Shown in pieces: positions 1 to 9,675 of a stretch of DNA of 64,000 bases. The position numbers and the translations under genes are program-made. The notes beneath the pieces were generated by a model. The model was not told the origin of the DNA and ran no database searches. It saw nothing but the letters and a program-made list of their open reading frames with translations. Position 1 is the stretch's first letter; each line of letters starts with the position of its first letter. The DNA comes from Erythrobacter sp. BLCC-B19 (lineage in GTDB: Bacteria > Pseudomonadota > Alphaproteobacteria > Sphingomonadales > Sphingomonadaceae). The DNA is taken from assembly GCF_028621955.1 (NCBI RefSeq), contig NZ_CP117516.1:3543051-3607050 (forward strand), given 5' to 3'.

Positions 1-2
1 AT

Positions 3-800
3 GGCACCGGCACCTCGGACGCGGCCGCGCAGGTCGTCGCCGAAATCGAAGCGATGGGCGGCGAAGCCATCGCCAACGGCGCGTCGGTCACCGAATTCGA
101 CCAGATGGAAAAGATGATCGCCGACGCCAAGCAGAAGTGGGGCGGCGTTCATGTCCTCATCAACAACGCGGGCGTGCTGCGCGACAAGACCTTCGCCAAG
201 ATGGAACCGGCCGACTTCGAATTCGTCGTCAAGGTGCACCTCACCGGTTCGGCCTTCGCCACCAAGGCCGCTTGGGAAACCATGCGCGAGCAGGGCTATG
301 GCCGTATCCTGATGACCGCCTCCTCGACCGGCCTTTTCGGCAATTTCGGTCAGGCGAACTACGGCGCGGCCAAGCTTGGTCTGGCGGGTCTTACGAAGAC
401 CCTGGCGCTGGAAGGCGCGAAGTACAACGTGCGCGTCAACACGCTGTCGCCGGTTGCGGGCACCCGCATGACCGAAGACCTCTTCCCTGAAGAAGCCTTC
501 AAGCTCTTCGCGCCCGAAAACGTCGTGCCGGCCGCGCTGTTCCTCGTCAGCGAAGACGCGCCGACCAACGCCATCGTCGGCGCAGGCGCGGGCGGCTATC
601 ACTCCTCGTGGACGGTGATGAACGATGCCGTCTGGCTGCCGGAAGGCGAGCGCACCCTCGAAGGCTTCGCCGCGCGGTGGGAGGAGATCAATTCCTTCAC
701 CAACCTCGTTGCCCCGCAGTCGGGCAGCGAGCAGTCGGGCAACATTCTGCGCGCGATGCAGAAGGTCACCGGTACGGGGCCGAGCTCGGCGCGGGGTTGA
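3..800 (+). CDS. short-chain dehydrogenase, (3R)-hydroxyacyl-CoA dehydrogenase type (5' partial)
   Basis: The frame is open from the left window edge, so the N-terminal cofactor-binding glycine motif is missing. Visible are the NNAGVLRDK strand of short-chain dehydrogenases, the catalytic Ser in ASSTG, and the YGAAK motif with catalytic Tyr and Lys. After the Rossmann core comes a long C-terminal extension ([14 protein letters not shown], then a helical tail) of the kind found in the dehydrogenase part of peroxisomal multifunctional enzyme type 2. This suggests NAD(P)-dependent oxidation of 3-hydroxyacyl-CoA in beta-oxidation, in the cytoplasm. The family call is firm; the substrate is inferred. 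Confidence 0.85.
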   Translation, partial: GTGTSDAAAQVVAEIEAMGGEAIANGASVTEFDQMEKMIADAKQKWGGVHVLINNAGVLRDKTFAKMEPADFEFVVKVHLTGSAFATKAAWETMREQGYGRILMTASSTGLFGNFGQANYGAAKLGLAGLTKTLALEGAKYNVRVNTLSPVAGTRMTEDLFPEEAFKLFAPENVVPAALFLVSEDAPTNAIVGAGAGGYHSSWTVMNDAVWLPEGERTLEGFAARWEEINSFTNLVAPQSGSEQSGNILRAMQKVTGTGPSSARG

Positions 801-872
801 GCCGCCTTACTGTATTGACAAACTAAGACACCGGGCGCACTCTCCCGCCAAATCAAGGGGGAGGGATGCCCG

Positions 873-2075
873 GTGTATAGTGATGATGATCTCAATTCCG
901 CCGTCGCAGCAGGCGCGCTGAGCGCGGAAGCGGCGGCGAATTTCCGGGCACACATGAGCGCAATGCGCGCCCTGCCCCACGCATCGGAAGAAGACTTCCG
1001 GCTGCTGAACTCGTTCAACGACATCTTCGTCAGCATCGGGATCGTGATCCTGCTGGTCGCACTCGGCGCGATCGGGCAGGCGCTGGCAGGCGTAATCGCG
1101 CCCGAGCCATTGTGGCCTGATCTCGGCGTCCCGGCCTTCGGCGAATTGTCGGCTGCGCAGGAAGCGGCAATCGACGCCTATGATGCCGCGTCCAATCGCA
1201 ACAACGCGTTCACCGCCTTGCTGGCAGGGCTGTTCGTGGCCGCTGCCGCATGGCCGCTGGCGCTGTTTTTCACTGCCAAGCGCCGCATGGCCCTGCCGTC
1301 GATCCTGCTGCTGCTCGCCTTTGTCGGCGGGGTCTTCGCGACCGGCATGGGCCTTGTGCTGCTGACGGAGGCAGGCTCCAACGAGAACGACACCCTGGTG
1401 GCCGTGCTCGTCGCAGGCGCGGCGCTGGTGGCAGCCGGCGCGGCATGGCTGCACTGGCGGCGGTTCATGGTGCCGATCACGGTTGCGGCGGGCTCTGCCG
1501 CCGTCGCAGGCACGGTGCTGGCGCTGCTGGCAGCCGCGATTGGCCCCGACAACCTCTCCGAGCGGCTCGTCCTCTCCCTTGTGCTGGTGGCTGGCCTGTG
1601 CGTCTTCGCCTTCGCGATGCGGTGGGATATGTCGGACCGGGCGCGCACCACGCGCCGCTCTGACGTTGCGTTCTGGCTCCACCTGCTTGCCGCGCCGATG
1701 ATCGCGCATCCGATCTTCGCGCTGCTCGGTGTGACCGATGGCGACAATCCGGGTGTCGGCGCAGCGGTGGCCGTGCTCGGCGCCTATATCGCCTTCGGTC
1801 TGGTCGCGCTGGCAACCGACCGGCGCGCGTTGCTGGTCTCGGCGCTTGCCTATGTGCTGTTCGCGCTGACCTTCCTGTTCCGCGAATTCGGCGCGGTCGA
1901 ACTGAACTTCGCGCTGACGGCGCTGGTGATCGGGTCGGCGCTGCTCAGCCTCTCGGCCTTCTGGCAACCGATCCGGCGCGGGGTGGTGACGCTGCTGCCA
2001 TCCGGCCTTCAGGCGATGCTCCCGGCAACGGAAGAGCCCGCCTACGCCCCGCCTGCCGGAGCCAGCCCGGCATAA
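873..2075 (+). CDS. polytopic membrane protein, DUF2157-like
   Basis: A 400-residue protein with a soluble N-terminal helical segment of about 45 residues (MYSDDDLNSAVAAGALSAEA), followed by roughly ten hydrophobic segments alternating with short polar loops. The N-terminal helix followed by many membrane spans resembles DUF2157 proteins, whose function is unknown. The start is GTG at 873, chosen because a purine-rich ribosome-binding site (AAGGGGGAGG) ends 8 nt before it; the ATG at 866 is in another frame and stops at once. The gene stands alone and is followed by a strong terminator. Confidence 0.75.
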   Translation: MYSDDDLNSAVAAGALSAEAAANFRAHMSAMRALPHASEEDFRLLNSFNDIFVSIGIVILLVALGAIGQALAGVIAPEPLWPDLGVPAFGELSAAQEAAIDAYDAASNRNNAFTALLAGLFVAAAAWPLALFFTAKRRMALPSILLLLAFVGGVFATGMGLVLLTEAGSNENDTLVAVLVAGAALVAAGAAWLHWRRFMVPITVAAGSAAVAGTVLALLAAAIGPDNLSERLVLSLVLVAGLCVFAFAMRWDMSDRARTTRRSDVAFWLHLLAAPMIAHPIFALLGVTDGDNPGVGAAVAVLGAYIAFGLVALATDRRALLVSALAYVLFALTFLFREFGAVELNFALTALVIGSALLSLSAFWQPIRRGVVTLLPSGLQAMLPATEEPAYAPPAGASPA

Positions 2076-2118
2076 GTGCCCGTCTGCCCTTGCAATTCAG
2101 GGCGAGCAAGACAGAATG

Positions 2119-2155
2119 GCCCCGTCAGGCGATGGTCTGACGGGGCTCTTTCTTT
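2119..2155 (+). terminator. rho-independent terminator
   Basis: A perfect 10-bp stem (GCCCCGTCAG at 2119-2128 with CTGACGGGGC at 2137-2146) has an 8-nt loop and is followed by TCTTTCTTT. It ends the 873-2075 transcript and separates it from the next gene. Confidence 0.9.
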
Positions 2156-2181
2156 GGGGCCAAGCAATTGGGGGCGCAAAC

Positions 2182-2826
2182 GTGATCGAGAAGAGTAACC
2201 TGCGCATTTACGCGCTGCTTTCCACCATTGCCGCATGGGTCGTGATCGCCATTGCCCTGCTGACAGTGGTGCTGATCGCCTTTTGGTTTTCGAGCGAGAC
2301 GCGGATTTCGCCCGTCAATCCCTTTGCCATCGGCATCGGCCTTGCCAGCATCCTGGGCAATACGATGTTCATGCTGGCAGCCATCCCCTTGCTGCTATGG
2401 GTCTACACCGCCCACGCCAATCTGCGCGCCGTGGGGGTGACAGGCCTGCGCCATTCCCCGGCTTGGGCGACCTTCAGCTTCCTCGTGCCCATCGCCAACC
2501 TGTTCGTGCCCTTCGTGGCGATGCGCGAACTGGCCAATCGCAGCGCGGGCGAGCCAGCGGAATTCGCCGAATCGACGGTCGATGATGTCACCAGCTGGTG
2601 GAGCTGCCTGATCGTGGGATCGGTGATGGGTGCGATGGTGGCAGCGACAGTGCTGGTCGATGCCGTCCCCGGCCTTTATGTCACCACGCCGATCGAGGCG
2701 GTGATGGCGCTGCGTCTGTTTTCCCTGCTGCTGAACGCCGGATCGGCCTATTTCCTCGTCAAGGTGATCCGTCAGGTCACGCAGAACCAGCTGAGCGGAT
2801 CGGCCGAAGGCGGGGTGTTCGAGTAA
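2182..2826 (+). CDS. DUF4328-type membrane protein
   Basis: The frame is open from 2116, but the ATG there lies inside the terminator stem. GTG at 2182 (MIEKSNLRIYALL), preceded by a G-rich TTGGGGGC site, is the better start and gives 214 residues. There are about five membrane segments. The block WVYTAHANLRAVG followed by SPAWATFSFLVPIANLFVPF is characteristic of DUF4328 membrane proteins, which have no assigned function. The gene converges with the DUF2794 gene that ends 9 bp downstream. Confidence 0.75.
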   Translation: MIEKSNLRIYALLSTIAAWVVIAIALLTVVLIAFWFSSETRISPVNPFAIGIGLASILGNTMFMLAAIPLLLWVYTAHANLRAVGVTGLRHSPAWATFSFLVPIANLFVPFVAMRELANRSAGEPAEFAESTVDDVTSWWSCLIVGSVMGAMVAATVLVDAVPGLYVTTPIEAVMALRLFSLLLNAGSAYFLVKVIRQVTQNQLSGSAEGGVFE

Positions 2827-2834
2827 GCGCGGGG

Positions 2835-3215
2835 CTATTCATCGACCGCCTTGAGCAGCCGTCGCTCGACCGGCGCAAGGACACCGGCAAGATCGTGTCC
2901 GCGCTTCAGGATCTGGCCGTGTTCGCCAAACAGCGTCCACATTCCCTGCTTGGCGCGCAACGCGGGGCGCTTTTCGACGCGCGCCTGCGGGCGTTCGGCG
3001 GCGCGGCGGAAGGCCGCGAAGGTTGCCGCCTGGCGGGTGAAGTCCATCGCGTAATCGCGCCATTCGCCAGCTGCGACCATGCGGCCATAGAGGTCGAGAA
3101 TACGCATCAGCTCCGCGCGTTCAAACCCGACCTGATCAGCCCCGCGCACCTGCGGGAAGGCGAGCACCTGCCCTGCCCCCGGCGGCGGGGTCTGTCGTCC
3201 GCTGGCTCCGCTCAA
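2835..3215 (-). CDS. DUF2794 family protein
   Basis: A 126-residue soluble protein with the hallmark blocks of alphaproteobacterial DUF2794: FERAELMRILDLYGRMVAAG, then EWRDYAMDF, FRRAAERPQARVEK and ILKRGHDLAGVL. Function is unknown in the family. The start is TTG at 3215 with a GGAG motif 8 nt upstream; no ATG fits the full domain. It lies 13 bp after the serine acetyltransferase gene and is probably co-transcribed as the last gene of the leftward set from 5962. Confidence 0.85.
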   Translation of the reverse strand: MSGASGRQTPPPGAGQVLAFPQVRGADQVGFERAELMRILDLYGRMVAAGEWRDYAMDFTRQAATFAAFRRAAERPQARVEKRPALRAKQGMWTLFGEHGQILKRGHDLAGVLAPVERRLLKAVDE

Positions 3216-3228
3216 TCGCCCGCTCCGT

Positions 3229-3972
3229 TCAATCCGAGGTTCCGCTCTTGCGCAGCTGCACCGGCTCGGGCGAAGGTGCGGCCCCGCCGCGTTCGGCGAG
3301 CAGTGCCTTCATCACCGCCATCTCCTCGCGCATGGCCGCCATCTCCGCTTCGAGCTTTTCGACGCAATCGCGATTGGTGCGGGCGCCTTGCTCATCGCAC
3401 GGGGGATCATCGCAGGGCGTGCCGTAGGGGATGAATTCGCGCAGCCATTCCTCGGCCGGAACGAGGGTCGAACGGGCCTTCAACCCGATCATCGTCGCCC
3501 CTGCGGGCACATCGTCGGTGACCACCGCATTGGCGCCGACCCGCGCACGTTCGCCGACCACGATCGGGCCGATGATCTGCGCGCCAGACCCGATGATGAC
3601 ATTGTCCTTCAGCGTCGGGTGGCGCTTGCCGCCCTTGCCGTTGGCCGGGTTTGTGCCGCCCAGCGTGACGCATTGGTAGATGGTGACATTGTCGCCGATC
3701 TCCGCCGTCTCGCCGATCACGGTAAAGCCATGGTCGATGAAGAAGTTCTTCCCGATGGTTGCGCCGGGGTGGATATCGATTGCCGTGAGCAGGCGGGAAA
3801 TGTGGTTCACCACCCGCGCGAGGAAATACATCCGCGCTTCGAACAGCCAATGCGCGATCCGGTGGAAACCCAGCGCCCACACGCCGGGATAAAGCAGGAT
3901 CTCCCAGCGCGAACGCGGTGCGGGGTCGCGAGCGCGGACAGAGTCCAGATAGTCGATCAGCCGGTCAAACAT
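3229..3972 (-). CDS. cysE: serine O-acetyltransferase (EpsC/CysE type)
   Basis: Transfers an acetyl group from acetyl-CoA to L-serine, giving O-acetylserine for cysteine synthesis in the cytoplasm. The 247-residue protein has a short helical N-terminus, then left-handed beta-helix hexapeptide repeats from about residue 65 to 170 with IDIHPGATIG, FFIDHGFTVIGETAEIGDNV and QCVTLGGT, which carries the active-site region. A 70-residue C-terminal tail includes a predicted coiled coil (CVEKLEAEMAAMREEMAVMK). The N-terminal domain is shorter than in E. coli CysE, as in EpsC-type enzymes. It lies 45 bp after hda and just before the DUF2794 gene. Confidence 0.92.
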   Translation of the reverse strand: MFDRLIDYLDSVRARDPAPRSRWEILLYPGVWALGFHRIAHWLFEARMYFLARVVNHISRLLTAIDIHPGATIGKNFFIDHGFTVIGETAEIGDNVTIYQCVTLGGTNPANGKGGKRHPTLKDNVIIGSGAQIIGPIVVGERARVGANAVVTDDVPAGATMIGLKARSTLVPAEEWLREFIPYGTPCDDPPCDEQGARTNRDCVEKLEAEMAAMREEMAVMKALLAERGGAAPSPEPVQLRKSGTSD

Positions 3973-4017
3973 GGCCCGTCATATTCCCACCAAAGTGCAG
4001 CCGATGCAATCCGGCTG

Positions 4018-4662
4018 CTAGAGCAGGCGCTGTTGCTCCGGCCCGTGCAGGGCTTCAAGCGCGGCGCGCCACACAGACATGGTGGCAGGCGACTGGCGTT
4101 CAAGAGAGATACGGTCAATTGCCGCCACCAAGGCCTCGATCGCGGCGAAGCTGCGCTCCGTGCGGGGGACGCAATAATCCGCCGCTCCCTCGGGCAGGCT
4201 CAGCCCGCGGGCCTCGGCATGGGCCAGAATCAACTCGCCCGCCATCGCATCGTCGGGCGCACCAATGGCCAGTTGGAGCGATCCGCCGATCCGCGAGGCA
4301 AGGTCGGGCAGCGCGATGCGCCAGCCCTCCTCCGCGGCATTGACCACCAGGAGCAGCGCCCCGCCCTCACGGGTGCCGCCCTGCTGCACGGCGTTCCAGC
4401 GATGGAACAGCGCGGTCTCATCCCACGTTTCGGCATCGTCGATCACTTCGAGCGTGTCGCCGTGCAGCCCCGCCGCCCAGCGCGCCAGCAGGCTCTTCCC
4501 CGACCGCGCCGGGCCGGTAAGGACGGCGACATGGAAGGGCCAGCGATCCGGGGACTGCAACGCCTCGATCACCGCGGCATTGGCATCGCCCACCACGATC
4601 CGCTGCGCCCCCGCAGGCACGCGCGCGGCGAGCGGCAGGGCGATTTGCGAAGGCTCGGCCAC
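4018..4662 (-). CDS. hda: DnaA regulatory inactivator Hda (DnaA-like AAA+ protein)
   Basis: Homologue of the AAA+ domain of DnaA; Hda with the DNA-loaded beta clamp promotes hydrolysis of DnaA-bound ATP to prevent re-initiation. Of 214 residues, the N-terminus carries SQIALPL, the kind of clamp-binding QxxL(P)L motif used by Hda. A Walker A motif follows (GPARSGKS) and a weak Walker B region (LEVIDDAETW). GTG at 4662 is chosen because the clamp motif then sits at the N-terminus as in known Hda and AAGG lies 8 nt upstream; the longer frame to 4764 overlaps the preceding gene. DUF2066 next to hda is a recurrent arrangement in Proteobacteria. Confidence 0.88.
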   Translation of the reverse strand: MAEPSQIALPLAARVPAGAQRIVVGDANAAVIEALQSPDRWPFHVAVLTGPARSGKSLLARWAAGLHGDTLEVIDDAETWDETALFHRWNAVQQGGTREGGALLLVVNAAEEGWRIALPDLASRIGGSLQLAIGAPDDAMAGELILAHAEARGLSLPEGAADYCVPRTERSFAAIEALVAAIDRISLERQSPATMSVWRAALEALHGPEQQRLL

Positions 4663-4672
4663 GCGCGCGGCC

Positions 4673-5962
4673 TTATCGGCTGATGGCGAGCGCGTTTGCC
4701 CCTCGCCGCACATTGAACCCGCGCGCTTCGAGCGCGGCGGCCAGATCGTCGAGCGAACCGGCAAAGCTGACGCTCATCACCGAAGTCCCGCCGATGGCGG
4801 TGCTGGTCACGCCCACGCCGCGCACTCCGCCCGTGCCGCGCACCGCGCCCAGCGCATTGTCGAAGGCGGCGGCATCGGGTGTTGCGAATTGGACGGTGAT
4901 GCTGCGCACCGGCGCTTCGCCCGGTTCGATCCCGGTGACGGACTGGGGCACGATCTGCGGCACCGCACCCGTAGCCGCTGCCGCCTCGGCAGCCTTGCGG
5001 GCCTGCGCCGCGCGGCCGATCTCGATCAGGCGCTGGATCGCCGGATCAATGGCGCCGCCCGCCCCCAGCCGCAGGCTCGGATCGGGGCGCAGCTTGCCTT
5101 CGGCTAGCGCGGTGGTGAAGATCCCGTCCATCCGCTCGACCGCCTGGGCCAGCATGGTTGGCACCGCATCGGGGTTTTCCACCTTGAGGCGGAAACTTTC
5201 GAGCGGCCGGCTGTCCGGGCCGAAGCGCGCGGTGAAGGTGCCGGTCACAGGCCCGCCGGGGAACTGATGGTCGAGCCGGACGAAGGCCATCAGCACATCG
5301 GTCGCGCCATACTGGTCGAGCGTCGAGCGCCACCATGCGCGGCTGCGGCGGTTTGCCTGCCCGAAATTGACCAGCAGCGAATCGCCCCCTGCGCCAGACA
5401 GACGCACGTAATCGATCCGGCTTTGCCCCGGGTTGAACTCGGCCCAGGCACGCTGCCAGGGGTTGCGCTGTTCGAAGGTAACGTAAGCGCCCCCGCTCTC
5501 CATCACCGGGATCACCAGCAACGGCGCCGATCGCACCGCCTGCGCTGCCCCTCCGAGATAGGCGCCCGCGCGCTGGCGATCGAACACCACGCCAAGGGTC
5601 GCGATGTAGCGCCGTGGCCCGAGCCGCTCCTTCTCGATCACGATGGCCGAAACGAGCCCTTCGAGCTGGCTGTCGGAAATCTTGGGCCCCTTGAGCTTTT
5701 CCCACGCCTTGCGCTGTGCCTCGCGCCAGCCATTGGAGCGCGCGTCCTCGGCGCTCTTTCCCTGAACATCGACGCTGATCCCGCGCACTTCGATGTCGGC
5801 GCTGGCGGCAGTCGGCGCGATCCCGCGCTCGCCTGCGACCTGCGCGATCACCGCATAGCCGCCGCCCAGCAGGGCAAGCGCCAAGCCCGCACTGCCCAGC
5901 CAGCGCCGCAGCGGTCGGGATGGGGCCGCTGCCGGGCCGGAAAGGGAAAGCGTGGCGCTCAT
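4673..5962 (-). CDS. DUF2066-containing secreted or membrane-anchored protein
   Basis: A 429-residue protein with an N-terminal hydrophobic segment ([20 protein letters not shown]), probably a signal anchor, then a DUF2066-type domain with [18 protein letters not shown] and [16 protein letters not shown]-terminal ferredoxin-like segment resembles the heavy-metal-associated fold but shows no CxxC. The start at 5962 (MSATLSLSG) is used because the frame above it runs antisense through purM. It is the first gene of the leftward set with hda 10 bp downstream, and is divergent from purM across 69 bp. Function is unknown. Confidence 0.8.
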   Translation of the reverse strand: MSATLSLSGPAAAPSRPLRRWLGSAGLALALLGGGYAVIAQVAGERGIAPTAASADIEVRGISVDVQGKSAEDARSNGWREAQRKAWEKLKGPKISDSQLEGLVSAIVIEKERLGPRRYIATLGVVFDRQRAGAYLGGAAQAVRSAPLLVIPVMESGGAYVTFEQRNPWQRAWAEFNPGQSRIDYVRLSGAGGDSLLVNFGQANRRSRAWWRSTLDQYGATDVLMAFVRLDHQFPGGPVTGTFTARFGPDSRPLESFRLKVENPDAVPTMLAQAVERMDGIFTTALAEGKLRPDPSLRLGAGGAIDPAIQRLIEIGRAAQARKAAEAAAATGAVPQIVPQSVTGIEPGEAPVRSITVQFATPDAAAFDNALGAVRGTGGVRGVGVTSTAIGGTSVMSVSFAGSLDDLAAALEARGFNVRRGANALAISR

Positions 5963-6031
5963 GGGGAAAATCGCGTCTCCTTTGCCCAATGGCGAGTGGA
6001 ATTCCAAGCGCGAACCGCTAAAGCGGCGTGC

Positions 6032-7150
6032 ATGACTTCGGGGACAAACGAGAGCAAGCCGCAAGGCTCGGGCTACACCTATGCCGACGCAGGCGTTTCC
6101 ATCGCCGCGGGCAATGCGCTGGTGAAGGCCATCGCCCCGCTGGCCAAGGCCACCGCGCGGCCCGGTGCGACGAGCGAACTGGGCGGCTTCGGCGGGTTTT
6201 TCGACCCCAAGGCGGCGGGCTACTCTGATCCGCTGCTGGTCGCCGCCAATGACGGCGTCGGCACCAAGCTGAAGCTTGCGATCGAGCATGACAAGCACGA
6301 CACGGTCGGCATCGATCTGGTCGCGATGTGCGTCAATGATCTGATCGTCCAGGGCGCAGAGCCGCTGTTCTTCCTCGACTATTTCGCCACCGGCAAGCTC
6401 GAGAACGGCGTCGCCGAGCGCGTGATTGCGGGGATCGCGGAAGGCTGCAAGATCGCCGGCTGCGCGCTGATCGGCGGTGAGACGGCGGAGATGCCGGGGA
6501 TGTATGCACCCGGCGACTACGACCTTGCGGGCTTCTGCGTCGGCGCGGTGGAGCGTGGCGAGCAGCTGACGGGCGACAAGGTCGCGCCGGGCGATGTGCT
6601 GCTGGGCCTGGCGTCCAGCGGCGTCCATTCCAACGGCTATTCGCTGGTGCGCCGCCTCGCAGCGGACAAGGCCTGGAAGCTCAATCGCCCTGCCCTGTTC
6701 GATCAGGACGTGCTGCTGATCGACGCCCTGATCGCCCCCACCCGCATCTATGTCGCAAGCCTCCTGCCTCTGATCCGCGCAGGGCTGATCAATGCGCTGG
6801 CCCACATTACCGGTGGCGGCCTGCTCGAAAACATCCCGCGTATTCTGCCCGATGGCGCGCACGCCCATGTCGATGCCGACCTCTGGCCCCAGCCGCGGCT
6901 GATGGCCTTCCTGCAGGCGCAGGGCAACATCGAGCCGGAAGAAATGGCGCGCACCTTCAACTGCGGGGTCGGCATGGTGCTGGCCGTCAGCGAGGCAAAT
7001 GTCGCCGAAGTCACCGCCAAGCTCGAAGCGGCGGGCGAGACCGTCGTTACCGTCGGCCGCATCGAAGCGGGCGCGAAGGGCTGCACGGTGCGCGGATCGG
7101 TCGAAACATGGTCGGCCAAGAGCGACTGGAGCGCGACGCATCTTGGCTGA
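6032..7150 (+). CDS. purM: phosphoribosylformylglycinamidine cyclo-ligase (AIR synthetase)
   Basis: Converts FGAM and ATP to aminoimidazole ribonucleotide, the fifth step of purine synthesis. The 372-residue protein carries [14 protein letters not shown] near the N-terminus, [20 protein letters not shown], the domain signature [31 protein letters not shown], and [14 protein letters not shown]; these build the ATP-binding dimer interface. ATG at 6032 is the only start giving a normal-length N-terminus. The stop overlaps the start of purN, so the two consecutive-pathway enzymes are translationally coupled. Confidence 0.97.
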   Translation: MTSGTNESKPQGSGYTYADAGVSIAAGNALVKAIAPLAKATARPGATSELGGFGGFFDPKAAGYSDPLLVAANDGVGTKLKLAIEHDKHDTVGIDLVAMCVNDLIVQGAEPLFFLDYFATGKLENGVAERVIAGIAEGCKIAGCALIGGETAEMPGMYAPGDYDLAGFCVGAVERGEQLTGDKVAPGDVLLGLASSGVHSNGYSLVRRLAADKAWKLNRPALFDQDVLLIDALIAPTRIYVASLLPLIRAGLINALAHITGGGLLENIPRILPDGAHAHVDADLWPQPRLMAFLQAQGNIEPEEMARTFNCGVGMVLAVSEANVAEVTAKLEAAGETVVTVGRIEAGAKGCTVRGSVETWSAKSDWSATHLG

Positions 7151-8120
7151 CGCCTTGACGCATAAGGCCAAAATCGCCGTCCTCATCTCCGGCGCGGGCA
7201 CCAATATGGCAGCGCTGGTCTATGCCAGCCGCATGGCCGAATGCCCCTACGAGGTGGTGCTGGTCGCCTCCAACGACCCCGCAGCAGGCGGTCTTGCGCT
7301 CGCGCAGGCGGAAGGCATTGCGACCTTCGCCTTGCCCCACAAGGGAATGACTCGCGAGGCGCACGACGCCGCGATGGAAGCAGCCGTGCTGGAGGCAGGC
7401 GCGGACACCATCGTGCTCGCCGGGTATATGCGCATCCTCTCGGATGGCTTCGCGCGCCGCTGGGCCGGGCGGATGCTCAATATCCACCCCTCGCTGCTGC
7501 CCAAATACAAGGGTCTGGACACCCATGCCCGCGCGATTGCCGCGGGAGACAGCCATGGTGGCACGAGCGTCCATCTGGTCACGCCCGAACTCGACGCGGG
7601 CGAAGTGCTGGCGCAGATCGCGGTGCCGATCACGCCGGGCGAGACGGCGCAGAGCCTTGCCGAGCGGGTGAAACTCGCCGAACACCAGCTCTATCCGCGT
7701 GCCGTGGCCGACTATGTCAGCCGCTGGCGCGATCCTGTCGCACTGCTGGCCCGCGTGCGTGCGCTCGCCCTTGCCCTGCCCGAGAGCGACGAGCGCGAAA
7801 GCCACGGCAGCCCCGGCTTCCGCGTCGGCGGCGAGAAGACCGGCAAATATTTCGCCTATTTCGCCGATCAGCACCATGGCACGCCGCACATCGCTTGCCT
7901 CGTGCGCACCGGATCGATGGACGAGCTGCTCGCGCTGGTCGAGGATCAGCCCGAGGTCTATTTCAAGCCCGCCTATTACGGCGCGAGCGGGTGGGTCGGG
8001 ATCATCCTCAACCGCCCGGGGGTGGACTGGGACGCGGTCGGCGAATGGCTGGAGCGCAGCTGGCGCGGCGCGGCACCCAAGCGGCTGACCCGGCTGATGG
8101 ATGTGGCGGACGAGTTTTGA
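7143..8120 (+). CDS. purN: phosphoribosylglycinamide formyltransferase fused to a YjbR/MmcQ domain
   Basis: The N-terminal ~195 residues are a complete GAR formyltransferase, with [12 protein letters not shown], the catalytic Asn and His in [15 protein letters not shown] and the catalytic Asp in [10 protein letters not shown]. It transfers a formyl group from 10-formyl-THF to GAR. Residues ~195-325 are an intact YjbR/MmcQ (DUF419) domain: [34 protein letters not shown], then [10 protein letters not shown] and APKRL. The fusion is in one uninterrupted frame. TTG at 7143 overlaps the purM stop by 8 bp; TTG at 7155 is an alternative. YjbR folds are DNA-binding-like but have no settled role. Confidence 0.93.
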   Translation: MADALTHKAKIAVLISGAGTNMAALVYASRMAECPYEVVLVASNDPAAGGLALAQAEGIATFALPHKGMTREAHDAAMEAAVLEAGADTIVLAGYMRILSDGFARRWAGRMLNIHPSLLPKYKGLDTHARAIAAGDSHGGTSVHLVTPELDAGEVLAQIAVPITPGETAQSLAERVKLAEHQLYPRAVADYVSRWRDPVALLARVRALALALPESDERESHGSPGFRVGGEKTGKYFAYFADQHHGTPHIACLVRTGSMDELLALVEDQPEVYFKPAYYGASGWVGIILNRPGVDWDAVGEWLERSWRGAAPKRLTRLMDVADEF

Positions 8121-8125
8121 AGAGG

Positions 8126-8413
8126 ATGCTTCTCACGCTGGCGTTCGGCCTTGTGCTGACACTCGGCTTGTCCGCGCTGTCGGGGTGGCAGACCTATTCC
8201 GCACCTATTGGTTGCGCCGACAGCGAGGGCCACGGCCCTGATCCCGGAACGCGCGAATGCGAAGCAGCAATCCAGCACCAGATCGAGAACCGCTCCAAGA
8301 TCATTCGTGAAGGGTTTCTCGCCCCGATCCCTTGGTGCTTAGCCCTGCTGGCCTTCGTTCTTTCCATACAAGGGCTGACCATGCGGCTGCGATCACGCGG
8401 GATCGAATTCTGA
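8126..8413 (+). CDS. small hypothetical membrane protein
   Basis: A 95-residue protein with an N-terminal hydrophobic helix (MLLTLAFGLVLTLGLSAL), a polar, probably periplasmic middle with two cysteines (CADSEGHGPDPGTRECEAA), and a second helix near residue 75 (WCLALLAFVLSIQGL). Starts ATG 8126 and TTG 8117 are both possible; the purine run GAAGAGG lies between them. Its stop overlaps the sulfotransferase start (TGATG), so they are probably co-transcribed after purN. I do not recognise the family. Confidence 0.6.
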   Translation: MLLTLAFGLVLTLGLSALSGWQTYSAPIGCADSEGHGPDPGTRECEAAIQHQIENRSKIIREGFLAPIPWCLALLAFVLSIQGLTMRLRSRGIEF

Positions 8414-9618
8414 TGCCTCGCCCCACCCGCGATCATCTGCTCGCCCGCGGCCCACTGGCCGAGAAGGCCAACGACTTCCTCGGCAAGGCGTGGGAACGCG
8501 GGTGGCTGCCTCCGCCGCAGCTCGATCCAGACGAGCTGTGGGCGCTGGCGGCCAAGCCCTATGGTGCGCGGGCCGAGGCGGTCGAACATGGCGGGCGATC
8601 GGAGGCAGATGTCGCCGATTTCCGCGAGCGGCTTGCCCGGCTGATCGCCAGCGTCGAGGCCGAGGCCGATCTCAACCCGCTGGGCCGCGCAATGGCCTGG
8701 GGGCAATTGTCGCGGACGGTGAAGAACCGGCTCGCCTTTGGCAGCCTGTGGCTGGAACGCCCCGAGCTGCTCGACACCCCGCTCGCCCCGCCGATCATCG
8801 TCATCGGCCACATGCGCAGCGGCACGACCCGCATCCACACGCTGCTCGCCGCCGATCCCGCGCATTCCCACACCCGCTACTGCGACGCCTATCACCCCGT
8901 GCCCTCGCGCCTCGGCGTCAACCGGGTGAAGGCGGCGATGGAGCTCGCCATGCTCGGGCTGCTCAATCCGTGGATGCAGTCGATCCACCCGATGGCCCCT
9001 GCCGCGGTCGAGGAGGAGCTGGCGTGGATCTCTGCCGCGCTGCACCACTCCATCTACGAATCGCAGTGGCATATCCCGACCTATTCGGCATGGAGCGAAG
9101 CACGCGATCCCCTGCCGATCTACCGCGAATTCCGACGCATCCTCCAGACCGACGCCGCACACCGCGGCCTCGCCGACAAGCCCCGCGTGCTGAAGGTTCC
9201 CGCCTTTGCCGAAGACCTGTCGACCCTGCTTGCCCTGTTCCCCGACGCGCGGCTGGTTCTGGCGGAGCGCGAGCATGAGGCCGTGCTCAAGAGCGCGATC
9301 AGCCTCGCGGCGAACCAGATGGCGATGCAGTCGGATGGGTGCTGCCTCGATCAGATCGAGGCCCGCTGGCGGCACAAGATTGCCTTGCGCGAAGCCCGCA
9401 TGGCCGCGGCACTCGAAGGCTGGAACAGCCAGCAGGCACGCGCCTGTTTCGATGCGCTGAACGCCGATTGGGAGGCGGCTATCGCGGGCATCTATGCCGA
9501 TCTTGGCCTGACCCTCACTCCGCAAGCGCGCGCCGCGATGCGCAAGGTCATGGCCGCCAGCGAGGACGGCCACCACCGCGCCCATGCCGAGCAATTGGCG
9601 CGATTTGCAGGCGCCTGA
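8413..9618 (+). CDS. sulfotransferase family protein
   Basis: A 401-residue protein with the 5'-phosphosulfate-binding loop of PAPS-dependent sulfotransferases, GHMRSGTTRIHTLLAADP, near residue 133. Downstream blocks are typical of the bacterial sulfotransferase_3 group: VLKVPAFAEDLSTLLALFPD, then ARLVLAERE and a conserved Ser in the 3'-phosphate-binding region. The N-terminal ~120 residues are helical and less conserved. The acceptor cannot be told; a lipid or small metabolite is a guess. ATG 8413 overlaps the preceding stop by one base. Confidence 0.85.
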   Translation: MPRPTRDHLLARGPLAEKANDFLGKAWERGWLPPPQLDPDELWALAAKPYGARAEAVEHGGRSEADVADFRERLARLIASVEAEADLNPLGRAMAWGQLSRTVKNRLAFGSLWLERPELLDTPLAPPIIVIGHMRSGTTRIHTLLAADPAHSHTRYCDAYHPVPSRLGVNRVKAAMELAMLGLLNPWMQSIHPMAPAAVEEELAWISAALHHSIYESQWHIPTYSAWSEARDPLPIYREFRRILQTDAAHRGLADKPRVLKVPAFAEDLSTLLALFPDARLVLAEREHEAVLKSAISLAANQMAMQSDGCCLDQIEARWRHKIALREARMAAALEGWNSQQARACFDALNADWEAAIAGIYADLGLTLTPQARAAMRKVMAASEDGHHRAHAEQLARFAGA

Positions 9619-9625
9619 CAGCAAA

Positions 9626-9654
9626 AAGGCCGCCCCTCGCGGGACGGCCCTTTC
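9626..9654. terminator. bidirectional terminator between sulfotransferase gene and ndk
   Basis: A GGCCGCCCC/GGGACGGCC stem with one mismatch and a TCGC loop is flanked by AAAAA on the left and TTT on the right. It can serve both convergent genes. Confidence 0.8.
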
Positions 9655-9675
9655 AAGATCGCAAGGCGCGCAGCC

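Noticed and set aside
5267..6031. N-terminal extension of purM by about 255 codons
   Set aside because: It runs antisense through the DUF2066 gene, while ATG 6032 gives a PurM of normal length.
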